Source of the DNA: Moraxella canis
GTDB lineage: Bacteria > Pseudomonadota > Gammaproteobacteria > Pseudomonadales > Moraxellaceae
Length of the DNA: 64,000 nucleotides
Reading direction: 5' to 3'
Assembly (NCBI RefSeq): GCF_002014965.1
Contig: NZ_MUXT01000006.1
Location: 37,675 to 101,674, forward strand
This document shows positions 1 through 8,637 of this stretch, piece by piece. How positions within the stretch are numbered: the first letter of the stretch is position 1; the number at the start of each line of letters is the position of its first letter. Position numbers and translations under genes: made by a program. Under the pieces are notes generated by a model that searched no databases, was not told the DNA's origin, and saw only the letters and a list, made by a program, of their open reading frames with translations.

Positions 1-825
1 CGTCTGTTTAAGGTCAATACCGCGCGCGATGACAGCATCACTTTTGATGACATCTCTGCCATCGTCGATGCCGGTGCCGAAGCGGGCGTCTTGATGGAGC
101 AAGAGCAGCATTTTATTGAAAATGTGTTTGAGCTTGAAGAGCGTACAGTGCCATCGTCGATGACGGCGCGTGAAGATGTGGTGTATTTTACTCTCAGTGA
201 AAGCGAAGAAAGCATCCGCCAAAAAATCGCCGATTATCCGTATTCTAAATTTTTGGTGTGTAATGAGCACATCGATCAAGTTATCGGCTATGTCGATACC
301 AAAGATATCTTGGTGCGCATATTAAGTGAGCAGCCGATTTTTCAGCTTAATGAGTCCACCATCCGCAATGTGCTCATCATTCCAGATACGCTGACTTTGT
401 CTGAGCTTTTGGATAAGTTTCGTGCAAGTAATGAAAAAATGGCGGTAGTGATCAATGAATATGCGTTGGTGGTCGGTGTCATTACGCTGTCAGATATCAT
501 GATGACGGTGATGGGCGACTGGGCAGCAGCAGAGCCTGAAGACTTACAAATCATTCGCCGTGATGAAAACTCTTGGCTGATCGATGGCATCACGCCCATC
601 GATGATGTCAAGCATGCGCTTGATATTGATGGGTTTCCTGATTGGGATCATTATGAGACTTTGGCGGGTTTTATCATGTATCGTCTGCGTAAGATTCCAC
701 GCCCTGCAGATTGGGTGGAGCATGAAGGCTTTAAATTTGAAGTGGTGGATATTGATCATTATAAAATCGATCAGCTCTTGGTCACGCGCCTAGAACAACC
801 GACCGAGGGGTCTGAAGAAAGCTAA
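1..825 (+). CDS. CNNM/CorC-HlyC family CBS-domain protein, 5' truncated
   Basis: The reading frame is open from base 1, so the gene begins upstream of the window; the visible 274 codons are the cytoplasmic C-terminal half. The protein belongs to the hemolysin-C/CNNM family, in which a DUF21 membrane domain (missing here) is followed by a CBS pair and a CorC_HlyC domain. The linker segment after the DUF21 domain (EQHFIENVFELEERTV) is visible at once. Two CBS-like segments follow (around VIGYVDTKDILVRIL and VVGVITLSDIMMTVMG). The tail beginning near SWLIDGITPIDDVKHAL is a typical CorC_HlyC transporter-associated domain. Family members are linked to Mg2+/Co2+ or polyamine efflux, and the substrate cannot be read from this half. 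The codon at 91 is an internal Leu, not a start. Confidence 0.85.
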   Translation, partial: RLFKVNTARDDSITFDDISAIVDAGAEAGVLMEQEQHFIENVFELEERTVPSSMTAREDVVYFTLSESEESIRQKIADYPYSKFLVCNEHIDQVIGYVDTKDILVRILSEQPIFQLNESTIRNVLIIPDTLTLSELLDKFRASNEKMAVVINEYALVVGVITLSDIMMTVMGDWAAAEPEDLQIIRRDENSWLIDGITPIDDVKHALDIDGFPDWDHYETLAGFIMYRLRKIPRPADWVEHEGFKFEVVDIDHYKIDQLLVTRLEQPTEGSEES

Positions 826-885
826 AAGGCGCTTTGAATCAGCTGTTTGTCGTTAGAACATAAAAATTAAAAATAAGGAACTGAT

Positions 886-1965
886 ATGGCATCAAATGCA
901 CGATTTGGTTTGCCCATTTGGTCAATGCTATTGCCATTGGTGGCTTGGGGATTGTTTTTTGTTGGGATTAAGTCAAATATATGGCTGCAGATTTTGGGCG
1001 GTATATTCTTAATTGGTAGCGTGTTATCGGCAGTTTATCACGCTGAAGTGGTGGCGCATAAGGTTGGTGAGCCTTTTGGTACCATCATTTTGGCATTGGC
1101 GATTACCATCATCGAAGTGGCGCTGATCATCTCACTGATGGTCGCAGGCGGTGATAATGCCCCTTACTTGGCGCGCGATACGGTCTTTGCGGCGATCATG
1201 CTGATCTTAAATGGCATTCTTGGGGTGTCTTTGATGATTGGCGGGCTTAAGCACCGAGAGCAGTTTTTTGGTCAAAAATCAGCCAGTACCGCACTCATCA
1301 CCTTGGTGTCGATTTTGGTGATGACGCTGATTATGCCAAATTTCACCACATCCACCGCCCAAGGCACCTACTCAGCAGCGCAGCTGATCTTTGTGGCGCT
1401 GGCGTCTTTGGTGCTTTATAGCTCTTTTATCATGGTGCAAACTGTGCGACACCGTGATTATTTTTTGGCAGCAGATGATGACTTGGATCATCACGCCGAG
1501 CCGCCGAGCGCTCAAGTGACCGCAGCAAGCTTTGTGTTTTTGTTGATCTGTCTGGGCATCGTTGTGATGCTTGCCAAGAGCCTAAGCCCTAGCATCGAAG
1601 CTGCGGTGGTGGCGATGGGCGCACCAGCAGCACTGGTGGGTGTGATTATCGCTGCGGTGGTGCTGTTGCCAGAAGGCTTGGCGGCTTTGAATGCCGCGCG
1701 CCGCAACCGTTTTCAGACCAGCCTAAACCTAGCGCTGGGATCAGCCTTAGCAAGCATTGGTCTGACCATTCCTGCGGTGACGATCGTGTGTCTGATGTAT
1801 GACATTCCGCTGGTGCTGGGCTTGGATGGCAAATCCATGGTGCTGCTTGGTTTGTCCACTTTTATTGTCATGCTCTCGCTCAATCAAGGGCGCACCAATA
1901 TCTTGTATGGCATCGTGCTATTGGTCAATTTGGCAGCGTATATCTTTACCATCATCGTGCCTTGA
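886..1965 (+). CDS. chaA: Calcium/sodium:proton antiporter
   Basis: This 359-residue integral inner-membrane exchanger has about eleven hydrophobic segments and belongs to the CaCA superfamily. The two alpha-repeat signatures expected for ChaA are present: GEPFGTIILALAITIIEVAL near residues 65-84, and LLPEGLAALNAARRN followed by LNLALGSALASIGLTIP in the second half. Each places an acidic residue in a helix, as needed for Ca2+ or Na+ exchange against protons. An acidic/histidine cytoplasmic loop (AADDDLDHHAE) sits in the middle. The length matches E. coli ChaA (366 residues). The ATG has a clear AAGGA ribosome-binding site. The gene stands alone between the CBS protein and a LysR regulator that reads in the same direction. 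Confidence 0.92.
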   Translation: MASNARFGLPIWSMLLPLVAWGLFFVGIKSNIWLQILGGIFLIGSVLSAVYHAEVVAHKVGEPFGTIILALAITIIEVALIISLMVAGGDNAPYLARDTVFAAIMLILNGILGVSLMIGGLKHREQFFGQKSASTALITLVSILVMTLIMPNFTTSTAQGTYSAAQLIFVALASLVLYSSFIMVQTVRHRDYFLAADDDLDHHAEPPSAQVTAASFVFLLICLGIVVMLAKSLSPSIEAAVVAMGAPAALVGVIIAAVVLLPEGLAALNAARRNRFQTSLNLALGSALASIGLTIPAVTIVCLMYDIPLVLGLDGKSMVLLGLSTFIVMLSLNQGRTNILYGIVLLVNLAAYIFTIIVP

Positions 1966-2097
1966 TCGTTCGTGCTTAAGCTTAGTAATCTTTGTACAAA
2001 AAATAATACTCAGCGCTGATTTGTCTTGCATTCTAAAAATTATAATTTATAATAACTGCTAATATGTTCATTACTATTTATAATTAAAGGAATTGCC

Positions 2098-3021
2098 GTG
2101 AGCACGACATTACGACAGCTAAGAGCCTTTGTGCTTGTCGCTGAACAAAATAGCTTCACCAAGGCAGCAGAGACGCTTTGTTTGACTCAGTCGGCGCTGT
2201 CTGGACTGATTAAGGAGCTTGAGCAAAATCTGGGCGTCAAGCTGTTCGACCGCACGACGCGCAAATTACACCTGTCTGATGCTGGTGTTCGGCTGCTGCC
2301 GCAGGCTCGGCGCGTGCTCAATGAGATGTCGGTCTTAAACGAAAAAGTCAGTAATCTGAAGTCGCTGCACCAAGGGCATGTGCGCCTAGCGGTCTCGCAG
2401 CAGCTGTCCGCCAGTGCGATGCCAAAGTTTGTGGCGAAGTTTTGTGACATTCATCCTAATATCCAAGTGACGCTCACCGACTGCTCGGTCGATGATGTGG
2501 TGGAGCATATCGAAAATTTAGAAGCCGATTTGGGCGTTGCGCCTGAGCGTGCGTATTCTGATGATTTAGAAGCGGTTGTGTTGTTTTCTTCGCCATTTTA
2601 TTTGGTGCTGCCTGCTACTCATCCATTTGCCAAAAAAGATGTTTTGCGCTGGACGGATTTATTAAATGAACGCTTGATCACGCTCAATGGTCCTTTTATC
2701 AAAAGCCTACAAAATGAGCTGCCAACCCAAATTTCAAGCCGTATTTTTAATCCTGATTTTGAAGTGAATTTTTTATCGACAGCACTGGGCATGACGCGTA
2801 TGGGACTTGGTGTGACCTTGTGTCTGTTATACGCCGCTGAGTGGGTCGAACAAAATGGCTTGGTGATGCGACCGATCGCCGATCCTGTCGTTGAGCGAAA
2901 ATTTTTATTATACACCCATAAAAACCGCTCTTTGTCACCTGCGGCATTGGCATTTAAGGAGTTTTTGGAGCAAAATGCGCACGAGTTTTTGGTCAGCCAC
3001 TCAAAAGCAGCTGGCATCTGA
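2098..3021 (+). CDS. LysR-family transcriptional regulator
   Basis: This 307-residue protein has an N-terminal winged helix-turn-helix at about residues 3-60. The segments FTKAAETLCLTQSALSGLIK and LGVKLFDRTTRKLHLSDAG are classic LysR features. A periplasmic-binding-protein-like effector domain follows from about residue 90. The start is GTG at 2098, preceded by AAAGGAATTGCC, a reasonable ribosome-binding site. The inducer and targets cannot be named. It is transcribed toward tyrB with 141 bp between them, so regulation of the aminotransferase is possible but only inferred. Confidence 0.9.
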   Translation: MSTTLRQLRAFVLVAEQNSFTKAAETLCLTQSALSGLIKELEQNLGVKLFDRTTRKLHLSDAGVRLLPQARRVLNEMSVLNEKVSNLKSLHQGHVRLAVSQQLSASAMPKFVAKFCDIHPNIQVTLTDCSVDDVVEHIENLEADLGVAPERAYSDDLEAVVLFSSPFYLVLPATHPFAKKDVLRWTDLLNERLITLNGPFIKSLQNELPTQISSRIFNPDFEVNFLSTALGMTRMGLGVTLCLLYAAEWVEQNGLVMRPIADPVVERKFLLYTHKNRSLSPAALAFKEFLEQNAHEFLVSHSKAAGI

Positions 3022-3162
3022 TCAGGCGCCAGCACTTGATCGGCGACCTTAGACGGTCTTAAAGGGTTTAAAAAACTTTTGCCAAATTTTCATCCAAAAT
3101 ATATTGGATTTGCGTTATACTAACTGTGTTTTGATCAACTTGACAATGAAAAGGATAAGCCC

Positions 3163-4359
3163 ATGTTTGAACATGTGACCCCCTATGCAGGCGACCCGAT
3201 TTTGGGTTTGATGGATAAATATGCCCAAGACCCACGCACTGACATCAAAGTCAATCTTGGCGTGGGCGTGTACTATACCGAAGATGGCAAATTGCCTGTG
3301 CTTGAGTGCGTGAAGACCGCCGAATCTCAAATCGTCAATCCGCCGCGTCCCCGTGGATACCTGCCGATGGATGGTTTGCCTGGTTATCGTCAGGCGTGCC
3401 AAGACTTATTATTTGGTAAAAACCACCCAGCAGTTGTCGAAGGTCGTGTGGCGACCATCGCAACCTTGGGCGGTTCTGGCGCGCTCAAAGTTGGCGCTGA
3501 CTTTATCCACGAGTGGTTCCCTGATGCCAAGTGCTATGTGTCGGATCCAACTTGGGCAAACCACATCGGTATCTTTGAAGGTGCGGGCATCGAAGTGGCA
3601 AAATATCCTTACTATGATCCTGCCACGATCGGCGTAAAATTTGATGAGCTGTGCGAGTTTTTCAAAACCCTGAATGAAAATGATGTGGTGCTACTCCACC
3701 CATGCTGCCACAACCCAACTGGCGTGGATTTGACTCGTTCTCAGTGGGATGTGTTATTACAAATTGTCAAAGATCAAAAGCTGATCCCATTCATGGACAT
3801 TGCTTATCAAGGCTTTGGCGATGATATGGATGATGATGCGTACGCCATCCGCCGTGCGGTAGAGATGGGCTTGACGGTGTTTGTGTCCAATTCATTCTCA
3901 AAAAATTTATCTTTGTATGGAGAGCGCGTCGGCGGTCTGTCTGTGGTCTCACCAACCAAACAAGAAGCTGATGTGGTGCTGGGTCAATTAAAATTCACCG
4001 TTCGCCGCATCTACTCAAGCCCACCTGCGCATGGTAATTATGTCGTGGATACCGTCATGAATGATGATGCGCTATTTAGACTGTGGGTGGGTGAGGTGTA
4101 TGAGATGCGTGATCGCATCCGCGAAATGCGCGAAAAGCTTCAGGCTGCCTTGAGCGCTAAGCTGCCAGAGCGTGATTTTAGCTACTTTACCAAACAGCGC
4201 GGTATGTTCAGCTTCACTGGTCTGACCAAAGAACAAGTGATTCGTCTGCGTGAAGAATTTGCGGTATATATGGTTGAAAATGGTCGTATGTGTGTGGCAG
4301 GTCTGAATAATGCCAATGTAGAGTACGTCGCCAATGCCATGGCAGAAGTGCTGAGATAA
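3163..4359 (+). CDS. tyrB: Aromatic-amino-acid aminotransferase
   Basis: This 398-residue class I PLP aminotransferase performs the last transamination step of Tyr/Phe synthesis and can also act on aspartate. The PLP lysine is Lys247 in SNSFSKNLSLYGERVG, the same position as in E. coli TyrB/AspC. Other family landmarks are the ATLGGSGALKVG cofactor loop, the CCHNPTGVDL motif and the C-terminal Arg region CVAGLN. The N-terminus MFEHVTPYAGDPILGLMD is typical of TyrB/AspC. The ATG at 3163 is preceded by AAAAGGATAAGCCC. A strong intrinsic terminator follows the stop codon. Separating TyrB from AspC by sequence alone is not fully certain. Confidence 0.9.
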   Translation: MFEHVTPYAGDPILGLMDKYAQDPRTDIKVNLGVGVYYTEDGKLPVLECVKTAESQIVNPPRPRGYLPMDGLPGYRQACQDLLFGKNHPAVVEGRVATIATLGGSGALKVGADFIHEWFPDAKCYVSDPTWANHIGIFEGAGIEVAKYPYYDPATIGVKFDELCEFFKTLNENDVVLLHPCCHNPTGVDLTRSQWDVLLQIVKDQKLIPFMDIAYQGFGDDMDDDAYAIRRAVEMGLTVFVSNSFSKNLSLYGERVGGLSVVSPTKQEADVVLGQLKFTVRRIYSSPPAHGNYVVDTVMNDDALFRLWVGEVYEMRDRIREMREKLQAALSAKLPERDFSYFTKQRGMFSFTGLTKEQVIRLREEFAVYMVENGRMCVAGLNNANVEYVANAMAEVLR

Positions 4360-4373
4360 GTTGTATTATCCAA

Positions 4374-4409
4374 AAAACACCAAATCATGAAGGTTTGGTG
4401 TTTTTTTTT
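4374..4409 (+). terminator. Intrinsic terminator of tyrB
   Basis: CACCAAA (4378-4384) pairs with TTTGGTG (4394-4400), extended by A/T pairs, and is followed by nine T residues. It starts about 15 bp after the tyrB stop. Confidence 0.9.
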
Positions 4410-4436
4410 AATTTAGTTTATGAATGGATAATAAAC

Positions 4437-4452
4437 TGTTCCACGTGAAACG
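4437..4452. other. parS: parS centromere site (ParB binding)
   Basis: The sequence TGTTCCACGTGAAACG matches the widely conserved bacterial parS consensus TGTTCCACGTGAAACA at 15 of 16 positions and contains its CACGTG core. It lies in the untranslated gap between the two convergent genes tyrB and pepA. parS sites are bound by ParB (Spo0J) and normally cluster near oriC. The match is seen directly; binding and origin proximity are inferred. Confidence 0.85.
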
Positions 4453-4472
4453 ATCAAACAGAATATTAAGAT

Positions 4473-4498
4473 AAAACGCCGCCCATCGGCAGCGTTTT
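4473..4498 (-). terminator. Probable terminator of pepA
   Basis: AAAACGC (4473-4479) pairs with GCGTTTT (4492-4498). Reading on the minus strand, the stem ends in TTTT just after the pepA stop codon. A second internal pairing, GCCG with CGGC, is possible. Confidence 0.7.
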
Positions 4499-4516
4499 AC
4501 ACGTTTGCAAATCTTC

Positions 4517-6028
4517 TTAGGCTTGGCTGCGTAGATACTGAGTCAGCAGGGCGACAGGGCGACCTGAAGCACTGGCGGTGCTGCCACTTTTCCAAGCAGT
4601 ACCGGCAATATCAAGGTGCGCCCATGCTTGACCTTCTTTGATGAATCTTTTTAAGAAACAGGCTGCGGTCACAGAGCCTGCTTCACGCCCCCCGATATTT
4701 TGAACATCGGCGACTTTTGAATTCAGCTGCTCATTATACGTCTCATCCAAAGGCATGTGCCACACCAAATCCCCGGTGTATTCGCTGGCTGCTTCTAAGG
4801 CAAATAAAGTGTCTTCATCGTTACTATACATGCCTGAGCGGACACTGCCAAGTGCAATCACACAAGCACCTGTCAATGTGGCAGTGTCAATGATGACGCG
4901 CGCATCATAGTGCTCTTGGACATAGCACAGTGCATCACACAGCACCAAACGCCCTTCGGCATCAGTATTTAAGATCTCAACAGTCGTACCATTCATGGCG
5001 GTTACGACATCACCAGGGCGAGAAGCGCGTGCCGATGGCATATTTTCGGCGCAAGCAAGCACCGCCACCAAATCAATCTCAAGTCCAGCTTCGGCAACTG
5101 CACGAACAGTCCCTAAGATGGATGCTGCACCGCCCATATCAAATTTCATCTCTTCCATGCCAGCAGCAGGTTTCAAAGAGATGCCACCACTGTCAAAGGT
5201 CAAGCCCTTGCCAACCAAAGCAAATGGGCGCTCAAGCTTGGATTTCTTGGTGTTTTTGCTGGATTTGCCATAATACTCGATGACGGCGAGTTTGCCTTCT
5301 GCATCTGAGCCTTGTGATACGGCGAGAAAACATCCCATACCAAGCTTTTGCATGTCTTTTTCGCCAAGTACGCTGACTGAGATGGTGTCTTCGTAATCTT
5401 TGGCGAGCTGCTTTGCTTTTTGGGCAAGTTCGCTTGGATTCAGCAAATTTGGCGCTTCATTGGCGACATCGCGCGCGGTAGTCATACCAGCCGCTGTTGC
5501 CTTGGCGAAAGTTAAGGCATTGTCGTAGTCGTCTTGAGCGTCTTTATTGCTGATGATGATCACTTCTTCGAGCAAGTCGGCATCTTTTGGCTTGGCTTTA
5601 TGATGCTCAAAACGATATCCTGCGCCAATCAAAGCGGTAACAAATTGGGTAAAGTGAATTTGGCAAATGGTATCGCCCCATAAAATTGCCGCGGCTGGGG
5701 TATTTTTGATGGCTGTATAGGCAGCTTGAGCAGCTTTGGCGATATTGTCAGCCAATTTATCCAATTTACCAATACCAACCACGGTGACCACAGGAAAATC
5801 CTTATCATGGATGGCATAATCAGTCACGCTATCGCCCATGCCGCCCTTGAAGTGACTGTGTTTGATCAAATCAGCGGCGCGCGATAGATATTCTGCATCG
5901 CCCAAATTGCCCAAAATTTGACCTTGATCATCAGCAAATACCACGATGGTGGGTAGGGATTTATTTTTTGTGGCTTTTTTGAGCGACAGTGCGTCTTTGA
6001 CACTGATATGAAATGTGTGTGCTGGCAT
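4517..6028 (-). CDS. pepA: Leucyl aminopeptidase (M17)
   Basis: This 503-residue cytosolic, two-metal M17 aminopeptidase removes N-terminal residues, especially Leu. In E. coli the hexamer also binds DNA as a cofactor of XerCD recombination and of carAB control. The family signature NTDAEGRLVL is present near residue 350. The metal- and substrate-binding stretches VGKGLTFDSGGISLKP and DMGGAASILGT are also intact. The length is the usual one (503 in E. coli). The gene is divergent from lptF, as in many gammaproteobacteria. The start is ATG at 6028 with an AAGGAAAAG ribosome-binding site. Confidence 0.95.
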   Translation of the reverse strand: MPAHTFHISVKDALSLKKATKNKSLPTIVVFADDQGQILGNLGDAEYLSRAADLIKHSHFKGGMGDSVTDYAIHDKDFPVVTVVGIGKLDKLADNIAKAAQAAYTAIKNTPAAAILWGDTICQIHFTQFVTALIGAGYRFEHHKAKPKDADLLEEVIIISNKDAQDDYDNALTFAKATAAGMTTARDVANEAPNLLNPSELAQKAKQLAKDYEDTISVSVLGEKDMQKLGMGCFLAVSQGSDAEGKLAVIEYYGKSSKNTKKSKLERPFALVGKGLTFDSGGISLKPAAGMEEMKFDMGGAASILGTVRAVAEAGLEIDLVAVLACAENMPSARASRPGDVVTAMNGTTVEILNTDAEGRLVLCDALCYVQEHYDARVIIDTATLTGACVIALGSVRSGMYSNDEDTLFALEAASEYTGDLVWHMPLDETYNEQLNSKVADVQNIGGREAGSVTAACFLKRFIKEGQAWAHLDIAGTAWKSGSTASASGRPVALLTQYLRSQA

Positions 6029-6300
6029 ATCTTTTCCTTATTATATTGAGTGAATGAGTGAAGCTAACTGTCAGGTGATCCACGCACCATATCAGCTCCC
6101 AAACTTAGTGTAGCATAAATGAAGGCATGAAAAAATCAAATTTGCTTCATCTGATCAAATTGTGATCAAATTCAAGCGGTCAGCTAAGCTTGGCTGCTGC
6201 AAAACTTGGCAACAAAATAAACTGAGCAAACCGCTTAAAACCGCCATGAATTTTTGCTATTATAAGCTATTTGCCACTTAATTTTTGGAAATCAAGCTTT

Positions 6301-7449
6301 GTGATTTTACGTCGCTATATCACCACACAAGTCGCTTCAACCACTGCCTTGGTTTTGGGTTTTTTGGTGGTCATGCTGCTTGGTGGTCGTCTGATTCGCT
6401 ATTTTGGGATGGCGGCAGAAGGTGGGCTCAATGTCGGCGTACTGTTTCGTCTGATTGGCTATAATTTGCCTTATTTTCTTGAGCTGATTTTGCCATTGTC
6501 TTTTTTTATTGGTTTGATGTTGGTGTTCGGGCGACTGTATGCAGATCATGAGATGGCGGTCATGAATGCCAGTGGCATCAGCCGAGGGCGAGTGGCGCGC
6601 CTACTCATTCCGCTGGTGGCGGTGCTGATGTGTGTTGAGGGCTGGGTTTCTATGGTGGCTAAGCCCTGGGGCATGGAGCGCGCTACCAATATCTGGCAAG
6701 AGCAGTCGGTGGCTCAGGTTTTTGATTTACTTCGCCCCCAAGAGTTCATCAGTAGTGGTGATTATCATCTATATGTAGGCGAGATGGGCGCCAATCGTGA
6801 ATTTTTAAAAGATGTCATCATCATTCAGATGAATCCTGCCCAAACAAATAGCGCTAAGCCAAGCCAGACCGCTCAAAGAGATTCCATCATTTTTGCCAAA
6901 TCTGCCACACATGTTGAGAATGCCAATGGGCAAATTCAGCTAGACTTGCAACAAGGTCGACGCTATGAAGTGGATCCGACCAGCCGCCAGTACAGTCAAC
7001 TTGGCTTTGAGCGCTATCGCATTACCTTATCGGCAGAGCGCCCCGAAGGTACCAATCACATGCGTATCGAAGGCGTGAGTACCGCTGAGCTTTTGTCAAT
7101 CATTCAAGGTCGCTCCAAGCGTGATAATCCGCAAGAAGCATATGCCGAGCTTGGTTATCGTCTGAGCATGCCTTGGCTGATCTTATTGGCGATCTTATTG
7201 GCGACTCCTTTATCTTATGTGCGACCGCGTCAAGGCAGATGGTACAAATTGGTGCCAGCGATTTTGATTTATGTTGCAGGCGTGCTTGTGGTGATTTCTT
7301 TAAAAGATACCATCATCAAAGGCAAATTCCCACCAGTGATCTATGCCGCTGCTCTGCTGATGATGATGGCGGTGGCAATGTATCTGAATTATCATGGGCG
7401 AGTGATGGCGCGTCTTCGTCTTGAGCGTCAAGGTGGAGATGTGGCATGA
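6301..7449 (+). CDS. lptF: LPS export ABC transporter permease LptF
   Basis: LptF is one of the two inner-membrane permeases of the LptB2FG complex that extracts lipopolysaccharide from the inner membrane and feeds LptC/LptA. Three transmembrane helices at the N-terminus and three at the C-terminus flank a periplasmic beta-jellyroll (about residues 100-270). The start is chosen as GTG at 6301 (V-I-L-R-R-Y-I), because LptF proteins begin with such an ILRRY segment and GGAA lies ten bases upstream. An in-frame TTG at 6271 would add ten residues not typical of the family. The stop overlaps lptG by four bases (ATGA), which indicates translational coupling. Confidence 0.9.
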   Translation: MILRRYITTQVASTTALVLGFLVVMLLGGRLIRYFGMAAEGGLNVGVLFRLIGYNLPYFLELILPLSFFIGLMLVFGRLYADHEMAVMNASGISRGRVARLLIPLVAVLMCVEGWVSMVAKPWGMERATNIWQEQSVAQVFDLLRPQEFISSGDYHLYVGEMGANREFLKDVIIIQMNPAQTNSAKPSQTAQRDSIIFAKSATHVENANGQIQLDLQQGRRYEVDPTSRQYSQLGFERYRITLSAERPEGTNHMRIEGVSTAELLSIIQGRSKRDNPQEAYAELGYRLSMPWLILLAILLATPLSYVRPRQGRWYKLVPAILIYVAGVLVVISLKDTIIKGKFPPVIYAAALLMMMAVAMYLNYHGRVMARLRLERQGGDVA

Positions 7450-8558
7450 AATCGTGGATTTTACCAAAATATGTCATCCGCTCGGCGCTGCTTGCTATGA
7501 CGGGCGCCGTGGTGGGCTTATGGCTTTTACAGATGATATTTGCCTATTTGGCTGAGCTTGATAATATCAGTGAGACCTATACGCTGACTGATGCGCTGCT
7601 GTTCATTTTGTATCGCTCACCTTATTTTTTGGTGCAATTTATCCCCACTGGTGCGCTCTTGGGTGCGGTCATTGGGCTTGGGCTGCTTGCCAATCACAGC
7701 GAACTGATCGTGATGCGAGCTGCAGGCATGAGCATCTATCGCATCATCAGCTGGGCGATGCTGCCTGCGGTCATTTTTGTTGTGATCTCACTGGGCGTGA
7801 ATCAATTTGTGCTGCCTGCCGCCAATCAGCACGCTGCCGCCATCCGAGCAGATACCATTTATGATAAGCTCATCACCATTAATGGCTATTGGTCAGTGAA
7901 TAACGATGGCGGTAATCAAGATGTGGTGTATATCAGCTATGCCGATAATGAAGGCAGGCTTGGGGAGGTTAAGCGTTATCAGCTCAAAGACGGTCAGCTG
8001 ATCGCTGCACTCAAAGCACAGACAGGCATCTATCAGGGGCAGCCAAAAGGCGCTGCATCACGCACAGATGACGCGCATTATACTTGGCAATTATCAGGCA
8101 TTCATGAAGTTACCATTGATGCTGAGCGAGTACGGCAGCAGCATACCGACAGTCGGCAGCTGACCTTGCCGATTGCACCGACTGATGTGCATTTATTGAC
8201 CAAAGAGCCTGAAGATCTGTCGCTCAGCGATTTGTATGCGCACAAGCAGCTCATGACCCACCAAGGCACGCGCTCACTGCGTCATGAATTGGCATTTTGG
8301 CAAAAGCTGCTTTCGCCTTTTGCGGTGCTGTCGCTGGTGTTGGTGGCATCATCCTTTGTCTTTGGTTCGCTGCGCTCCCAAGGCTTGGGGCTGCGCGTGG
8401 TCTTGGCGCTTTTGACGGGACTTTTGTTCAGTTATTTGACCGATTTGGCGGGTTTTGTGGCTTTGGCGACTGGGCTATCGCCACTGTTGATGGCACTGGT
8501 GCCGATTGTGCTATCGGCTGTGGCGGGCATCTATCTACTGAATCGTAAATCAAGCTAA
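7446..8558 (+). CDS. lptG: LPS export ABC transporter permease LptG
   Basis: This 370-residue partner of LptF has the same layout: N-terminal transmembrane segments (ALLAMTGAVVGLWLLQMI, then the ALLGAVIGLGLLA region), a periplasmic domain, and three C-terminal helices. The conserved ELIVMRAAGMS motif after the second helix is the coupling region that contacts LptB. Its ATG lies inside the lptF stop codon. The next gene is convergent. An imperfect inverted repeat in the 79-bp gap is too weak to call as a terminator. Confidence 0.93.
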   Translation: MKSWILPKYVIRSALLAMTGAVVGLWLLQMIFAYLAELDNISETYTLTDALLFILYRSPYFLVQFIPTGALLGAVIGLGLLANHSELIVMRAAGMSIYRIISWAMLPAVIFVVISLGVNQFVLPAANQHAAAIRADTIYDKLITINGYWSVNNDGGNQDVVYISYADNEGRLGEVKRYQLKDGQLIAALKAQTGIYQGQPKGAASRTDDAHYTWQLSGIHEVTIDAERVRQQHTDSRQLTLPIAPTDVHLLTKEPEDLSLSDLYAHKQLMTHQGTRSLRHELAFWQKLLSPFAVLSLVLVASSFVFGSLRSQGLGLRVVLALLTGLLFSYLTDLAGFVALATGLSPLLMALVPIVLSAVAGIYLLNRKSS

Positions 8559-8637
8559 GCTGCTCACTATCAATTAAAGATCTGTAAAAAGTCATTATCA
8601 GCACAAAAACTTAACTAAACCTTGAAACAGCCAAGCT

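Noticed and set aside
3115..3402. Minus-strand open frames over tyrB, plsB, glmS and others
   Set aside because: They are shadows of long conserved genes with no motif, ribosome-binding site or homology signal of their own.
6271..6300. TTG start for lptF
   Set aside because: It adds ten residues before the conserved ILRRY start of LptF and has no ribosome-binding site.
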